DNA of 64,000 nt from Nostoc sp. UHCC 0302 (GTDB lineage Bacteria; Cyanobacteriota; Cyanobacteriia; Cyanobacteriales; Nostocaceae): the NCBI RefSeq assembly GCF_038096175.1, contig NZ_CP151099.1, positions 3,938,501 to 4,002,500 on the forward strand, given 5' to 3'. Positions 1 to 8,349 of this stretch are shown in pieces. A model generated the notes under the pieces. It made no database searches and was not told where the DNA came from. It was given only the letters and a program-made list of their open reading frames with translations. The first letter of the stretch is position 1. Each line of letters opens with the position of its first letter. The translations under genes were made by a program, and so were the position numbers.

Positions 1-275
1 TCTGCCGATTTCTCGAAGAAGCTTTGTGCAATGTTGGCAAACACGCTACAGGAGTAACCCGTCTTGAAGTCACTTGCTCTTCATCTGAAGGCTGGTACAC
101 TCTTAGCATTGTAGATGATGGCTTGGGAGTCAGTTCATCTAGAGAAGGGAGGGGAACACAACAGTTTAGAAATTTAGCCCGACAATTCAAAGGGAAATTT
201 CGACGAGTACCCCTTTCGCCAAGAGGTACTCTTTGTGAATTATCTTGGCCTATGCAAAAGTTTTGGTGGAAGTGA
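1..275 (+). CDS. Sensor histidine kinase, C-terminal end (partial)
   Basis: The reading frame is open from the window edge and ends with a TGA at 273-275, so only about 90 C-terminal residues are visible. They form the end of a GHKL ATPase domain: an N-box (FLEEALCNVGKHA), a G1 box (DDGLGV) and a GRGTQQFRNLARQFKG stretch that resembles the end of cyanobacterial CHASE2-type sensor kinases. The track-like start at 24 is only an internal TTG. The next gene on the same strand encodes a DUF928 protein and the one after that a CHAT protein, a combination I recall from Nostoc genomes. The kinase assignment is firm; the CHASE2 class is inferred from context. Confidence 0.75.
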   Translation, partial: CRFLEEALCNVGKHATGVTRLEVTCSSSEGWYTLSIVDDGLGVSSSREGRGTQQFRNLARQFKGKFRRVPLSPRGTLCELSWPMQKFWWK

Positions 276-755
276 TAATTTAAATTAATATATTGATACA
301 AAGATAAATTGCAATTGCCCACCTAAATTAGCAATGCTTTTAGCTTTTTTTAACCTTTTGTTAATAATAAAAACTATTAATCTTGCTTAAAGTTAAATAA
401 CTAAGTAGGCATAAATAAACGTACTAAAGTGGTTTGAATATTCAAAAAACAGTAGTTACAAGCTAGCTGCACCACATAGCTATCCTAATATCTAATAGCA
501 ACAAAATATTATGACTATGTTTATTCATACCCAGTAAGTTGACTACAAAAAAAAGTAGTACAAGTGAATAAGAAATGAAAAATTTTGACTAAGTAAAATT
601 TTTATAGCTATAGAGTAATGTATGATTAAATAACAGAAAAATGCAGAAGATCATAATATCTGCACATCTGTCAATACATTTTTGTTCAATTGTTAAGCAT
701 AACTAGAAAACTTTTTTAAGTATTTGATTATGAAAATACTGAAGGAGGAGGAATT
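276..755. other. AT-rich spacer upstream of the DUF928 gene
   Basis: No credible gene is seen. The spacer is strongly AT-rich and contains one promoter-like pair at 585-614 (listed separately) and a strong Shine-Dalgarno stretch (AAGGAGGAGG) just before 756. Confidence 0.5.
585..614 (+). promoter_or_regulatory. Candidate promoter for the DUF928 gene
   Basis: TTGACT (585-590) and TATAGA (609-614) are separated by 18 bases, close to a sigma-70 type promoter, and lie about 140 bases before the start at 756. This is pattern matching in AT-rich DNA and may be chance. Confidence 0.3.
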
Positions 756-1613
756 ATGGTGGAAGCATATTTTTTTAGCGAAAAATTATCTGAAATAATA
801 CGAAAAACAGAAACTTCAGCTTGTAGTTTAGCCTACATCTACAAAAGTGAAATGCACCCAATGATGACTTACAAGAAATCTCACCTGCACAAACTTTTGA
901 ACACCAAAGTTTTAATAAGTTGTATTTTGACTACAACGTTAGGTATATCTCAGACTGCATTAGCAGGATATCAACCACCACCAGATCAAAAACCCCCTAG
1001 TGGGTATTCAGACTCATCAGGCGTGAGGGGAGGGTGCAAAACAACCAGCGGGCGATCGCTAACACTACTTGCTCCAATAACTCATGTTGGACAAACCACT
1101 TCACCTCACCCAACTTTTGCTTGGTTTATACCCTATGATCAGCCTGTACCTATACAATTTAGTCTCTACGAATTTGACACTAACCTTAAACCCAAAAAGC
1201 TCAATATTTATACACATCAATTCCAAAGTTCACAAGGAATCATGAAACGTTCCTTGCCACAAAAGTCACCGGGTTTAAGCGTAGGTAAAAGATATCTCTG
1301 GCAGTTGCAAACTTTATGTAATCCTAATCACCCTTCTCAAAACCCCATTGCTAGGGCAGAAATAGAGGTTATAGAAGTACCCCAAAGTCTTTTACATAGC
1401 CTCTCTGCGACTAGAAATCCTGCGCTCAAAGCCAGTCTCTACGCCAAGGCGGGTATCTGGTATGATGCCCTGAGCGAACTTCTACCTTCCACTTCCAAAG
1501 GGGAAATAAATCAAGTCTTTAGTAGTATGTTAGCTAGCCTGGCTAAGTTAGAGAAAACAGAGCAAAGTAGTTATTTAAGCAACACGGCTATGAGCGATAG
1601 GCTTGGCGCTTGA
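756..1613 (+). CDS. DUF928 domain protein, probably exported
   Basis: The 285-residue product has a hydrophobic export segment (about residues 43-66, ending ALAGYQ), then a DUF928-type region with the GGC...SLTLLAP opening, a TFAWFIPYD segment, KRYLWQLQTLC and an alpha-helical tail. The start at 756 follows a very good ribosome site, but it gives a 35-40 residue extension in front of the signal peptide; ATGs at 852, 861 or 864 would put the signal peptide at the N-terminus. DUF928 has no known biochemical role. It occurs in cyanobacteria beside CHASE2 kinases and CHAT proteins, as here, so a shared envelope or stress role is inferred. The last residues run into a GGCTTGGCGCTTG stretch that may be a repeat insertion. 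Confidence 0.8.
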   Translation: MVEAYFFSEKLSEIIRKTETSACSLAYIYKSEMHPMMTYKKSHLHKLLNTKVLISCILTTTLGISQTALAGYQPPPDQKPPSGYSDSSGVRGGCKTTSGRSLTLLAPITHVGQTTSPHPTFAWFIPYDQPVPIQFSLYEFDTNLKPKKLNIYTHQFQSSQGIMKRSLPQKSPGLSVGKRYLWQLQTLCNPNHPSQNPIARAEIEVIEVPQSLLHSLSATRNPALKASLYAKAGIWYDALSELLPSTSKGEINQVFSSMLASLAKLEKTEQSSYLSNTAMSDRLGA

Positions 1614-1761
1614 TAATAGCAGCTTTTGCAGCAGCCTTAATAAAATTTGTTCCCTAAGTATTCGGCTATAAAAATACTTTTTTTAAAATTTTTCCTAAAT
1701 ATCGGCTATTAGATTCAGTATTAAAAAATTCAAAATCACTAAAGTTCTGCTCCGAGGCTTT

Positions 1762-1818
1762 CTCAGACTTTTCATTGTCTCAAACTTTCAGGCATTTTGA
1801 GACGATGAAAAGTCTGAG
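1762..1818. repeat. 23-bp inverted repeat between convergent genes
   Basis: Arms at 1762-1784 and 1796-1818 (CTCAGACTTTTCAT...) are complementary over 23 bp with one G-T wobble and an 11-base loop. The element lies between the ends of the DUF928 gene and the convergent CHAT gene. It may act as a bidirectional terminator or be a miniature palindromic element; there is no clear T-run. The rest of 1614-1944 shows nothing else. Confidence 0.7.
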
Positions 1819-1944
1819 CTTCTACTATTAACTTCGAGATATTTAAACCTTAACAGTAAACAAAGCAGGTATAGACAAGGAAAAGTTATGAATTAGTAAT
1901 TAATTTAACCATTGAATTCAAGATAATTTTTAATCATTGATTAT

Positions 1945-3879
1945 CTAAAGCCAATTACCCACAAGGATAAAGGCTGCCCAATAGGCGGGATGAGAAGAAA
2001 CTTTATTACTAGAAATCAGTGCTTGCTGAGCTGTACGCAGAGCCTCTGCTTTACTCACTCCAGAATGACGCCAAGCCTGATAAAATTTAGTAACTAACTC
2101 AACGGTTGAGGCATCGTTAATCGACCAAAGAGAAGCTAAGGAAGTCCTTACACCAGCCTGCACCGCAACTCCAGCCAGCCCAAGAGCATTACCATTACTG
2201 TCATTACCAATAGCAGTTTCACAAGCAGTTAGTGTCAGTAAATCTATTGTTTTAGCGTCATCACCTAGACTGCGAATGATGCTATCTAGCTCAGTGATAG
2301 TAAGCTTGTCGTTATCACCTGTAACCAAGAAAGTATCTTCGGGATCTTTACCAAACTCACCGTGGGTAGCAATATGAATAATTGGATATAGATGTTGGTG
2401 GAGTTCGGCTCGTAAGCGATCGCGTGTAAAATTTTGATTTAATAACTGTTTGCTCCCCGGAATTTGTTCCTCAACTTCACGGATTTCAGAGGCTACCTTA
2501 CTCAAAGCCTGATATCTTCGGCCATTAACTATTGCATCTTTGGTTAACCCAACAACTAGCGCCCGTAAATTTTCGCGCTGTACTGTTTGAAAATTAGTTG
2601 AAGTCAGGCTGAGAGTATTAGCAATAGCATACTTCTCAACCAAGAATTTCTCACCATCATGCAGTGCTGCCATTGGCACGCTGCGAAGAATTCCGTCTTG
2701 GATGAAAATTAGAGTTTTTATCCCCAATGACTCTAAATCATTGCCGAAAGGACGAACCATCCAGTCGTATAGCTTCTGTGCCTGTTCAGGATTGTAGATA
2801 ATATTACCGTAATCTTCAAGTCCAATACGAAATTTATTGACTTCTGCTCTCAACGTTTTGCTATCAAGATTAATCAACTTAAACTTTTTATAACCACCAG
2901 GAAAAGTAATTATAATTGCAGTCTTTTTTTCTAAAATAATAGTATTTAAAATTGCTGCTCTTTTTTTTACTATTTCTAAGCTTAATTGTTTATTGTTCCC
3001 CGCTAATAATTTACAGTTAGCAATACAATACTTTTGCGTTTCTACTATTCGTAGTTGTTCAATGGCTACACTTATAGTATTTAAATAATTATTAACACTT
3101 TCTTTTGTAAGTTTAGTAAAATTTTCATTAAGTAAAGTTAATTTTAAATCAATAAACTGACGGTAAACTATTCCAAAAGCATCTCTAACATCAAAATTAA
3201 ATTTTTGAGTAATGTTCCAATTAGCAATAATAAATTTATATAAAATTTTACAAGCCGTTTCATAATAATTAATAGATTCAATAAATTGATTCTGTGCTTT
3301 TAAAATGCGTCCAGTTTGCCAGTACCATAAAAATAAATTATCTTGAAAGTTCGACTCCTTTTCAGCAATATTTTGAGCTTGCTTAGTTAATTTCAAAGCT
3401 TGTTGATAATCAAAACGGCATTCGTAAAAGTGTCCAAGATTTCCTATGGCAAATGATAAAGCAGAAAAATCTTTCAAACGTCGAGCAATTGAGACTGCTT
3501 GAACAAGTAAATCTAAAGCTTTCGAGTTTTTAAGTGATTCTGGACATTCGACTAAAGACGAAATGGCCCTAGATGGAGGTGATTGAACAAAATTAGCTAA
3601 ATCTATGGCAGCATAGACTTTAGAAGGAGAATCTGGTAATTTTTCCAGCAGATATAAACCTTGTCCTACTATTTCTGAAGTTATATTTGATACTTTTAAA
3701 GCTTTTTTCCTTTGTTTAATTACATTTTCAAAATTCCTATTGGCGTAGCTTGTAATACCTTGATTTAGGTATTGTTCAGCATTAGCTTGCCAAGTTGCTA
3801 AGGTAATCTGACTCAGGCATAGACAAAAGGTAAGGCTACACAAGAATAGCCATCGTAACAAATAGTGTCTACTTGGCAT
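1945..3879 (-). CDS. TPR-CHAT domain protein, caspase-like
   Basis: The 644-residue protein begins with a signal or anchor segment (about residues 7-29), continues with TPR-like helices (about 35-215) and ends with a CHAT domain (about 345-644). The expected catalytic pair is present: His506 in HIATHGEFG and Cys553 in LTACETAIGN. The family motifs GLAGVAVQAGVRTSLASLW and the HPAYWAAFILVGNW ending are also intact. CHAT domains are caspase-clan peptidases; in other bacteria TPR-CHAT proteases are switched on by partner complexes. The substrate here is unknown. It faces the kinase and DUF928 genes. AAA-rich, low-GC codon use in the middle suggests relaxed constraint there. It could act outside the cytoplasm if the N-terminal segment is a true signal. 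Confidence 0.85.
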   Translation of the reverse strand: MPSRHYLLRWLFLCSLTFCLCLSQITLATWQANAEQYLNQGITSYANRNFENVIKQRKKALKVSNITSEIVGQGLYLLEKLPDSPSKVYAAIDLANFVQSPPSRAISSLVECPESLKNSKALDLLVQAVSIARRLKDFSALSFAIGNLGHFYECRFDYQQALKLTKQAQNIAEKESNFQDNLFLWYWQTGRILKAQNQFIESINYYETACKILYKFIIANWNITQKFNFDVRDAFGIVYRQFIDLKLTLLNENFTKLTKESVNNYLNTISVAIEQLRIVETQKYCIANCKLLAGNNKQLSLEIVKKRAAILNTIILEKKTAIIITFPGGYKKFKLINLDSKTLRAEVNKFRIGLEDYGNIIYNPEQAQKLYDWMVRPFGNDLESLGIKTLIFIQDGILRSVPMAALHDGEKFLVEKYAIANTLSLTSTNFQTVQRENLRALVVGLTKDAIVNGRRYQALSKVASEIREVEEQIPGSKQLLNQNFTRDRLRAELHQHLYPIIHIATHGEFGKDPEDTFLVTGDNDKLTITELDSIIRSLGDDAKTIDLLTLTACETAIGNDSNGNALGLAGVAVQAGVRTSLASLWSINDASTVELVTKFYQAWRHSGVSKAEALRTAQQALISSNKVSSHPAYWAAFILVGNWL

Positions 3880-4669
3880 AAGAGTTCTTGATCGTGGTTT
3901 TTAGTAAAATTAAATTACAAAAAAATACTGAAATATTGTATTTGTATTTAACTTAAAAAACTATCTACTATCTGGGAGATAAATAAAACTTCGATAAAAA
4001 TTTAACACTATATAAATACAGCAGAATACATTTGTCAGAATTCAGACGTAAAACAGCCTTTACACCTGACTTTTAGACCTACAGCAGAATTTAGAATTCA
4101 GGAGTCAGAATGGGCTACGCCCCGCTACGCTAACAGAATGAGAACAGGCTTTATACGTGACTTTAAGGCCTATATTGTGTACTTCATCAACTTGAAATTT
4201 GCTATACTTTGCATAGCTACCAAATTGCCTACAAACGATAAAGCGATCGCCAAATACAAAAATTTTAGTTTTCTCATTCCAATTAAATTTAACTAATAAA
4301 AACTTTAAATACTAAAGATTACATATTGACAATATAGTTAAAGTTTGTGCGGATAATAATTAGTACTTTTTATTTAAATAGAATAATACTTTCAATTTCA
4401 CATTAATCAAAGCTATAAAACTCATGTAAAAACTCATATTAAGTTATATTATTTATACTAAGTATAAATAATTGTGGATGCAGTAATTTTTTATCATGGT
4501 TTTACACGCCTAAATTCTTTCTTTTAGTAAAAAGCAAACTACACGATTGAGCATTGAAATCAGAACTGTATTCACAGGTGCAGCCTCTTGACAGGAAAAT
4601 TTTGCTCATCAACCGTGCCACTATAGAGAATAAAGCGTCAACTTGAGCAATAGGAAGACTAAGAACGCT
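3880..4669. other. Spacer with dispersed repeats before rnz
   Basis: AT-rich, no gene. It holds the dispersed repeat at 4094-4204 with an inserted small repeat (listed separately). The rest shows no recognisable signal. Confidence 0.5.
4094..4204. repeat. Dispersed repeat, copy 1, carrying a 23-bp SDR
   Basis: The stretch matches 35199-35294: both start GAATTCAGGAGTCAGAA and both end with an ATATTGTGTACTTCATCAAC-type tail. In this copy a 23-base unit (4112-4134, starting GGGCTACGCCCC) sits between two AGAAT pentamers (4107-4111 and 4135-4139). A near-identical unit occurs at 49236-49262. Confidence 0.7.
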
Positions 4670-5629
4670 GTGCAGATAACATTCTTAGGGACGAGTTCCG
4701 GTGTACCCACGCGATCGCGCAATGTTTCTAGCGTCGCTTTGAGGCTACCTCAAAGGGCAGAGCTGTGGTTATTCGACTGTGGTGAAGGCACCCAGCATCA
4801 AATTTTGCGGAGTGACCTGAAAATTAGCCAACTCTCCCGAATTTTTATCACTCATATGCATGGTGACCACATCTTCGGCTTGATGGGACTTCTTGCCAGT
4901 TGCGGCTTAGCTGGCAATGTAGAGCGAGTTGATATATACGGCCCATCAGGATTAAATGAATATATTCAAGCAGCCTCACGCTACTCTCATACACACTTTT
5001 CCTACCCCATTAAAGTCCACGCTATCCGTCCAGGGGTAATTTATGAAGACGATGAGTTTACCATTAGCTGTGGTCTTTTACATCACCGTATTACAGCTTT
5101 TGGCTACCGCGTTGCAGAAAAAGACCGAGCAGGACGCTTTGATGTGGAAAAAGCCAAAGCGTTAGAAATACCTCCCGGTCGCATTTATGGTCAACTTAAA
5201 CGTGGTGAAACTGTGACCCTTAGCGATGGACGAGTGATTAATGGCACTGAATTGTGCGGCCCAACAGAAATTGGTCGGAAGATTGCTTATTGTACAGATA
5301 CACTTTACTGTGATGGTGCAGTGGAATTAGCAAAAGATGCAGATGTCTTAATTCATGAGGCAACCTTTGCTCATCAAGATGCAGATATGGCTTTTCAACG
5401 CTTGCATTCCACAAGTACAATGGCAGCACAAACAGCTTTAGCTGCTGGAGCGCGTCGGCTGATTATGAGCCATTTTAGTCCCCGGTATGCTCCTGGAAAT
5501 AGCTTGGAGTTAAAGGATCTACTTCAGGAAGCGCGTGCTATTTTTCCTAAGACCGACATAGCTTATGATTTCATGATTCATGAAGTTCCCAGACGACGGG
5601 AAGTGGAGTTAACCAAGGTAGGCGTATAA
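4670..5629 (+). CDS. rnz: Ribonuclease Z (tRNA 3' processing endonuclease)
   Basis: This is a metallo-beta-lactamase fold tRNase Z that removes 3' trailers from tRNA precursors. The N-terminus reads QITFLGTSSGVPTRSRN, followed by the zinc motif THMHGDH, the exosite-like insert, and further metal ligands in CTDT and HEATF and in SHFSPRYAP. From the GTG at 4670 the protein has 319 residues, the normal size for cyanobacterial RNase Z, and AGGAAG lies about 11 bases upstream. A TTG at 4643 would add nine residues (SNRKTKNAV) not expected in the family, so I prefer the GTG. The gene stands alone with long spacers on both sides. Confidence 0.95.
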   Translation: MQITFLGTSSGVPTRSRNVSSVALRLPQRAELWLFDCGEGTQHQILRSDLKISQLSRIFITHMHGDHIFGLMGLLASCGLAGNVERVDIYGPSGLNEYIQAASRYSHTHFSYPIKVHAIRPGVIYEDDEFTISCGLLHHRITAFGYRVAEKDRAGRFDVEKAKALEIPPGRIYGQLKRGETVTLSDGRVINGTELCGPTEIGRKIAYCTDTLYCDGAVELAKDADVLIHEATFAHQDADMAFQRLHSTSTMAAQTALAAGARRLIMSHFSPRYAPGNSLELKDLLQEARAIFPKTDIAYDFMIHEVPRRREVELTKVGV

Positions 5630-5644
5630 ATTTTGAATTTTCCG

Positions 5645-5666
5645 AAAAGTCTAAACGCCGACTTTT
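5645..5666 (+). terminator. Weak hairpin after rnz
   Basis: AAAAGTC (5645-5651) pairs with GACTTTT (5660-5666) shortly after the rnz stop. The right arm supplies a short T-run. A short stem, so only a possible terminator. Confidence 0.35.
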
Positions 5667-5792
5667 GGCAAGCCTCCTATGCCCTAGAATTACTAATTCA
5701 GTAATTTTGGAAAAACCTCTTTGCTACGAGACTACGGTGTACACTCATCTTGTTCAAAACCTCACCTTCGCTTTTAGCCACACTAAAATCTT

Positions 5793-6195
5793 TCCCTCTC
5801 GTTAGTAAGGCAAGGCTAGGGTGTACACGCAAATGACCCAATACCTCAAATTTTCTTGTGTAGTTGTGTAGGGTGTGTTGTAGGGCAGTGCAACGCACCC
5901 TTGTCCTATTCGAGAGGCGAACGGGTGATGCTCCTAACGTTGCTCTAAGCGTACCACTTCCCTGCGGGACTAAGGCTAACGTGGAAGCAAGCTAGCGTCT
6001 CCAAAGGAGAAGAGAAAGCTTTAGGCTGTGCTAACAGCAGTTGCCTGCGGAGGAAAACCTTCCCGCAATGCTGTTTCACATCCAGATTTTCGATGCGCTA
6101 GTATTTTAGTCCATAACGCACCCTATGAGGTGACAGCTAATGTAGATGAGGTTTTTCGACTTGTGTGTACACCTTAGCCTTACTAAAGAGAGGGA
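5793..6195. repeat. MITE-like region with inverted ends and SDRs
   Basis: An imperfect inverted pair, 5793-5828 (TCCCTCTCGTTAGTAAGG... GTGTACAC) and 6165-6195 (GTGTACACCTTAGCCTTACT...), brackets about 340 bases. GTGTACAC recurs near 5739, 5823, 6165 and 6252. Inside, 5930-6075 is a patchwork of SDR-type GC-rich pieces (CCTGCGGGA, CTAGCGTCTCC, TTGCCTGCGGAGG). No convincing gene is seen in 5630-6283; the small open frames on both strands have no family features. Confidence 0.5.
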
Positions 6196-6283
6196 TGTCC
6201 GACAGGGTAAAATAAGGTTTTTAGATATTTATAGATAATTCGAAAACTTGTGTGTACACGACAGTTTACCAGGGAAGGAGAGT

Positions 6284-7644
6284 CTTTCAAGGGTAGGGGT
6301 TTAAGAAAGAGGCAGTTGAGCCAGTAAAATACAGAACTGAGGTCAAACCGCAAAAATAACTAAGGTAGATGCGGTCAAAAATTTCAGGGTGTTGGAGGGA
6401 GAATGCAGGTAGGCAAGAATGAGGAATTAAGAAAATGGACTAGAACAGTGATAGAAAAAATGCCGCATCTATCCAAATCACAAGCAGTGGTACTAGCAAT
6501 GTGGAGTTTTGGGATAGTCATGACCCAATCAAGCGGACTAACAACAGTTTCGGTGTTTTTAGCAGAGCTATTGGGAAAAAAGGAAAATACAGTACCTCAG
6601 CAGTTACGGGAATGGTTAAGAGACGCAGAAGATAAAACCAAAACAAAAGATGGGCGGGCAACACTTGATGTCACATCTTGTTTTAGTCCTTTATTGTCAT
6701 GGATTCTGAGCCTGTGGCCAGAATCAGAAAAGCGTCTAGCATTGGCAGCAGATGCTTCCACATTGAGTGATAGATTCACCGTGTTGGCGATTAGTGTTGT
6801 TTACCGAGGTTGCGGAATCCCGATAGCCTGGAAAATAGTGGAAGCCACCAAACCCGGAAGTTGGAAGCCTCACTGGCAAGAATTATTTGGCTATGTGAGT
6901 CAAACAGTTCCCGCAGATTGGTTTGTCATCGTCACCACAGACCGAGGACTGTATGCCGATTGGTTGTACGAACAAATCAAGAGTCAGGGTTGGCATCCAT
7001 TTATGCGGATTAACCTTCAAGGACTGTTTCAAATTCAGGGTGAGGACTGTTGGCGACCAATAAATAGTCTGGTGCCATTCGTAGGTCAATCATTCCAGGC
7101 TCTTGTAACTTGTTTTAAAACCAACTCGATTGAGTGTACCTTGTTAGCTCGTCATGAGCAAGGTTATGCCGACCCTTGGTTAATTGTCACTGATTTGCCT
7201 CCAGATGTTGCCGATGCTTGTTGGTATTCGATGCGTTCTTGGATTGAGTGTCTATTTAAAGACGGCAAACGAGGTGGCTTTGCCTGGCATCGCACTAAAA
7301 TTACCGACCCTAAACGTGCTCAACGACATTGGTTAGCAATTGCCATTGCTACTTTGTGGCAAGTGAGTGTTGGTGGAGAAGTTGATGCTAATTTGCCCCC
7401 CAGTTGTTTGGATGAGTTACCACTGACCCATATTGCCCGACGCAATTTTAAAAATAGTTGTCTCCATCGTTGTTTGAGTTGTTTTCGTCGTGGGTTTTTA
7501 GTGATTAAGGCTGCTGTTCTCAAACATCTTCCATTACCAATCGGTGGTTTTTTCCCTGAACCTTGGCCCACCCTGACTCCACAACTCCGTGTTTCTCAAA
7601 TCACCCTCTCTACTGCCTGATTTTTAATTCCCTACCCTTGAAAG
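6284..7644 (+). mobile_element. Complete IS4-family insertion sequence
   Basis: The 1361-bp element has perfect 15-bp terminal inverted repeats (CTTTCAAGGGTAGGG at 6284-6298 and its complement at 7630-7644). It is flanked by the direct repeat GGAAGGAGAGT at 6273-6283 and 7645-7655, an 11-bp target duplication typical of the IS4 family. One intact transposase gene fills it, so it may still be active. Confidence 0.92.
6403..7620 (+). CDS. IS4-family transposase
   Basis: The 405-residue DDE transposase cuts and joins the ends of its own element. Visible features are the first acidic motif in LAADASTLSD, the second in IVTTDRGLYADW, and the IS4 signature Y-x2-R-x3-E-x6-K, seen exactly as YSMRSWIECLFKDGK. 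The gene lies about 120 bases inside the left terminal repeat and ends 10 bases before the right one. There is no frameshift or internal stop. A GGAGGGAGA ribosome site precedes the ATG. The C-terminus (after about residue 330) is rich in Arg and Cys and less conserved. Confidence 0.93.
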   Translation: MQVGKNEELRKWTRTVIEKMPHLSKSQAVVLAMWSFGIVMTQSSGLTTVSVFLAELLGKKENTVPQQLREWLRDAEDKTKTKDGRATLDVTSCFSPLLSWILSLWPESEKRLALAADASTLSDRFTVLAISVVYRGCGIPIAWKIVEATKPGSWKPHWQELFGYVSQTVPADWFVIVTTDRGLYADWLYEQIKSQGWHPFMRINLQGLFQIQGEDCWRPINSLVPFVGQSFQALVTCFKTNSIECTLLARHEQGYADPWLIVTDLPPDVADACWYSMRSWIECLFKDGKRGGFAWHRTKITDPKRAQRHWLAIAIATLWQVSVGGEVDANLPPSCLDELPLTHIARRNFKNSCLHRCLSCFRRGFLVIKAAVLKHLPLPIGGFFPEPWPTLTPQLRVSQITLSTA

Positions 7645-8349
7645 GGAAGGAGAGTTGGGTGCTGGTGTGAACTTAAGTAGCAGTTTTTAATGGGGTGAAG
7701 TAGGGGTACATAGCTATATACTCATACCTGTTTAGTAGCAACTGGTGTTAGTTTATCGACCTAGCAAGCTTTCTATATTTTTAGATTTGACACTCTAACT
7801 CTAACCTAAAACTAACTAGACTCTATCTCAGGGATTTAGTAGCAAAATTCATATTACCTAGCTAATAAGCAGCAATTTAGTTCTACTAGCAAACCAACTT
7901 ATTCACCGTAATTTTTCGGTCAACTTAATGTATTGAAAAAGTAATAATTGTTTAATTTAGTTATTTTTCAGATGTAATTTATTTTATATTGTAAGTAATA
8001 TCAATACAACTTTTATTTAGTGCAACGGCTCATGATAACAGACTTTAAAGAATTAAACTCCAATAATAATTAATTTTTCGTCAAGCTTTTCTACTTATAT
8101 AAATATTCTTTGAAAATTTATTATTCACATACTGATAAGGAAACTATATGCATGAAGTGATCAGCAGGAAAGAACTAATTGGCTTAACATTAGGTTAAGT
8201 AGGTATGTCTTTGTTAAAAGAATCATAGTTTATCTTTAAGCTAGGAATAGTAAAAATGCTGTAGCAATCATAAGTATAAAAAAATCATCTAAAAAAAGGT
8301 TTCTCAGAATTTTTCAAAAATAGTGTTTCGATATTGGAGGAGTTTAATA
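7645..8349. other. AT-rich spacer upstream of the first BY-kinase
   Basis: About 700 bases with no credible gene. It begins with the second copy of the IS4 target duplication; the rest is low-complexity AT-rich DNA that probably contains the promoter of the following gene. Confidence 0.45.

Noticed and set aside
5698-5898. 66-codon minus-strand frame in the spacer after rnz.
   Set aside because: It runs through one arm of the inverted repeat and has no protein features.
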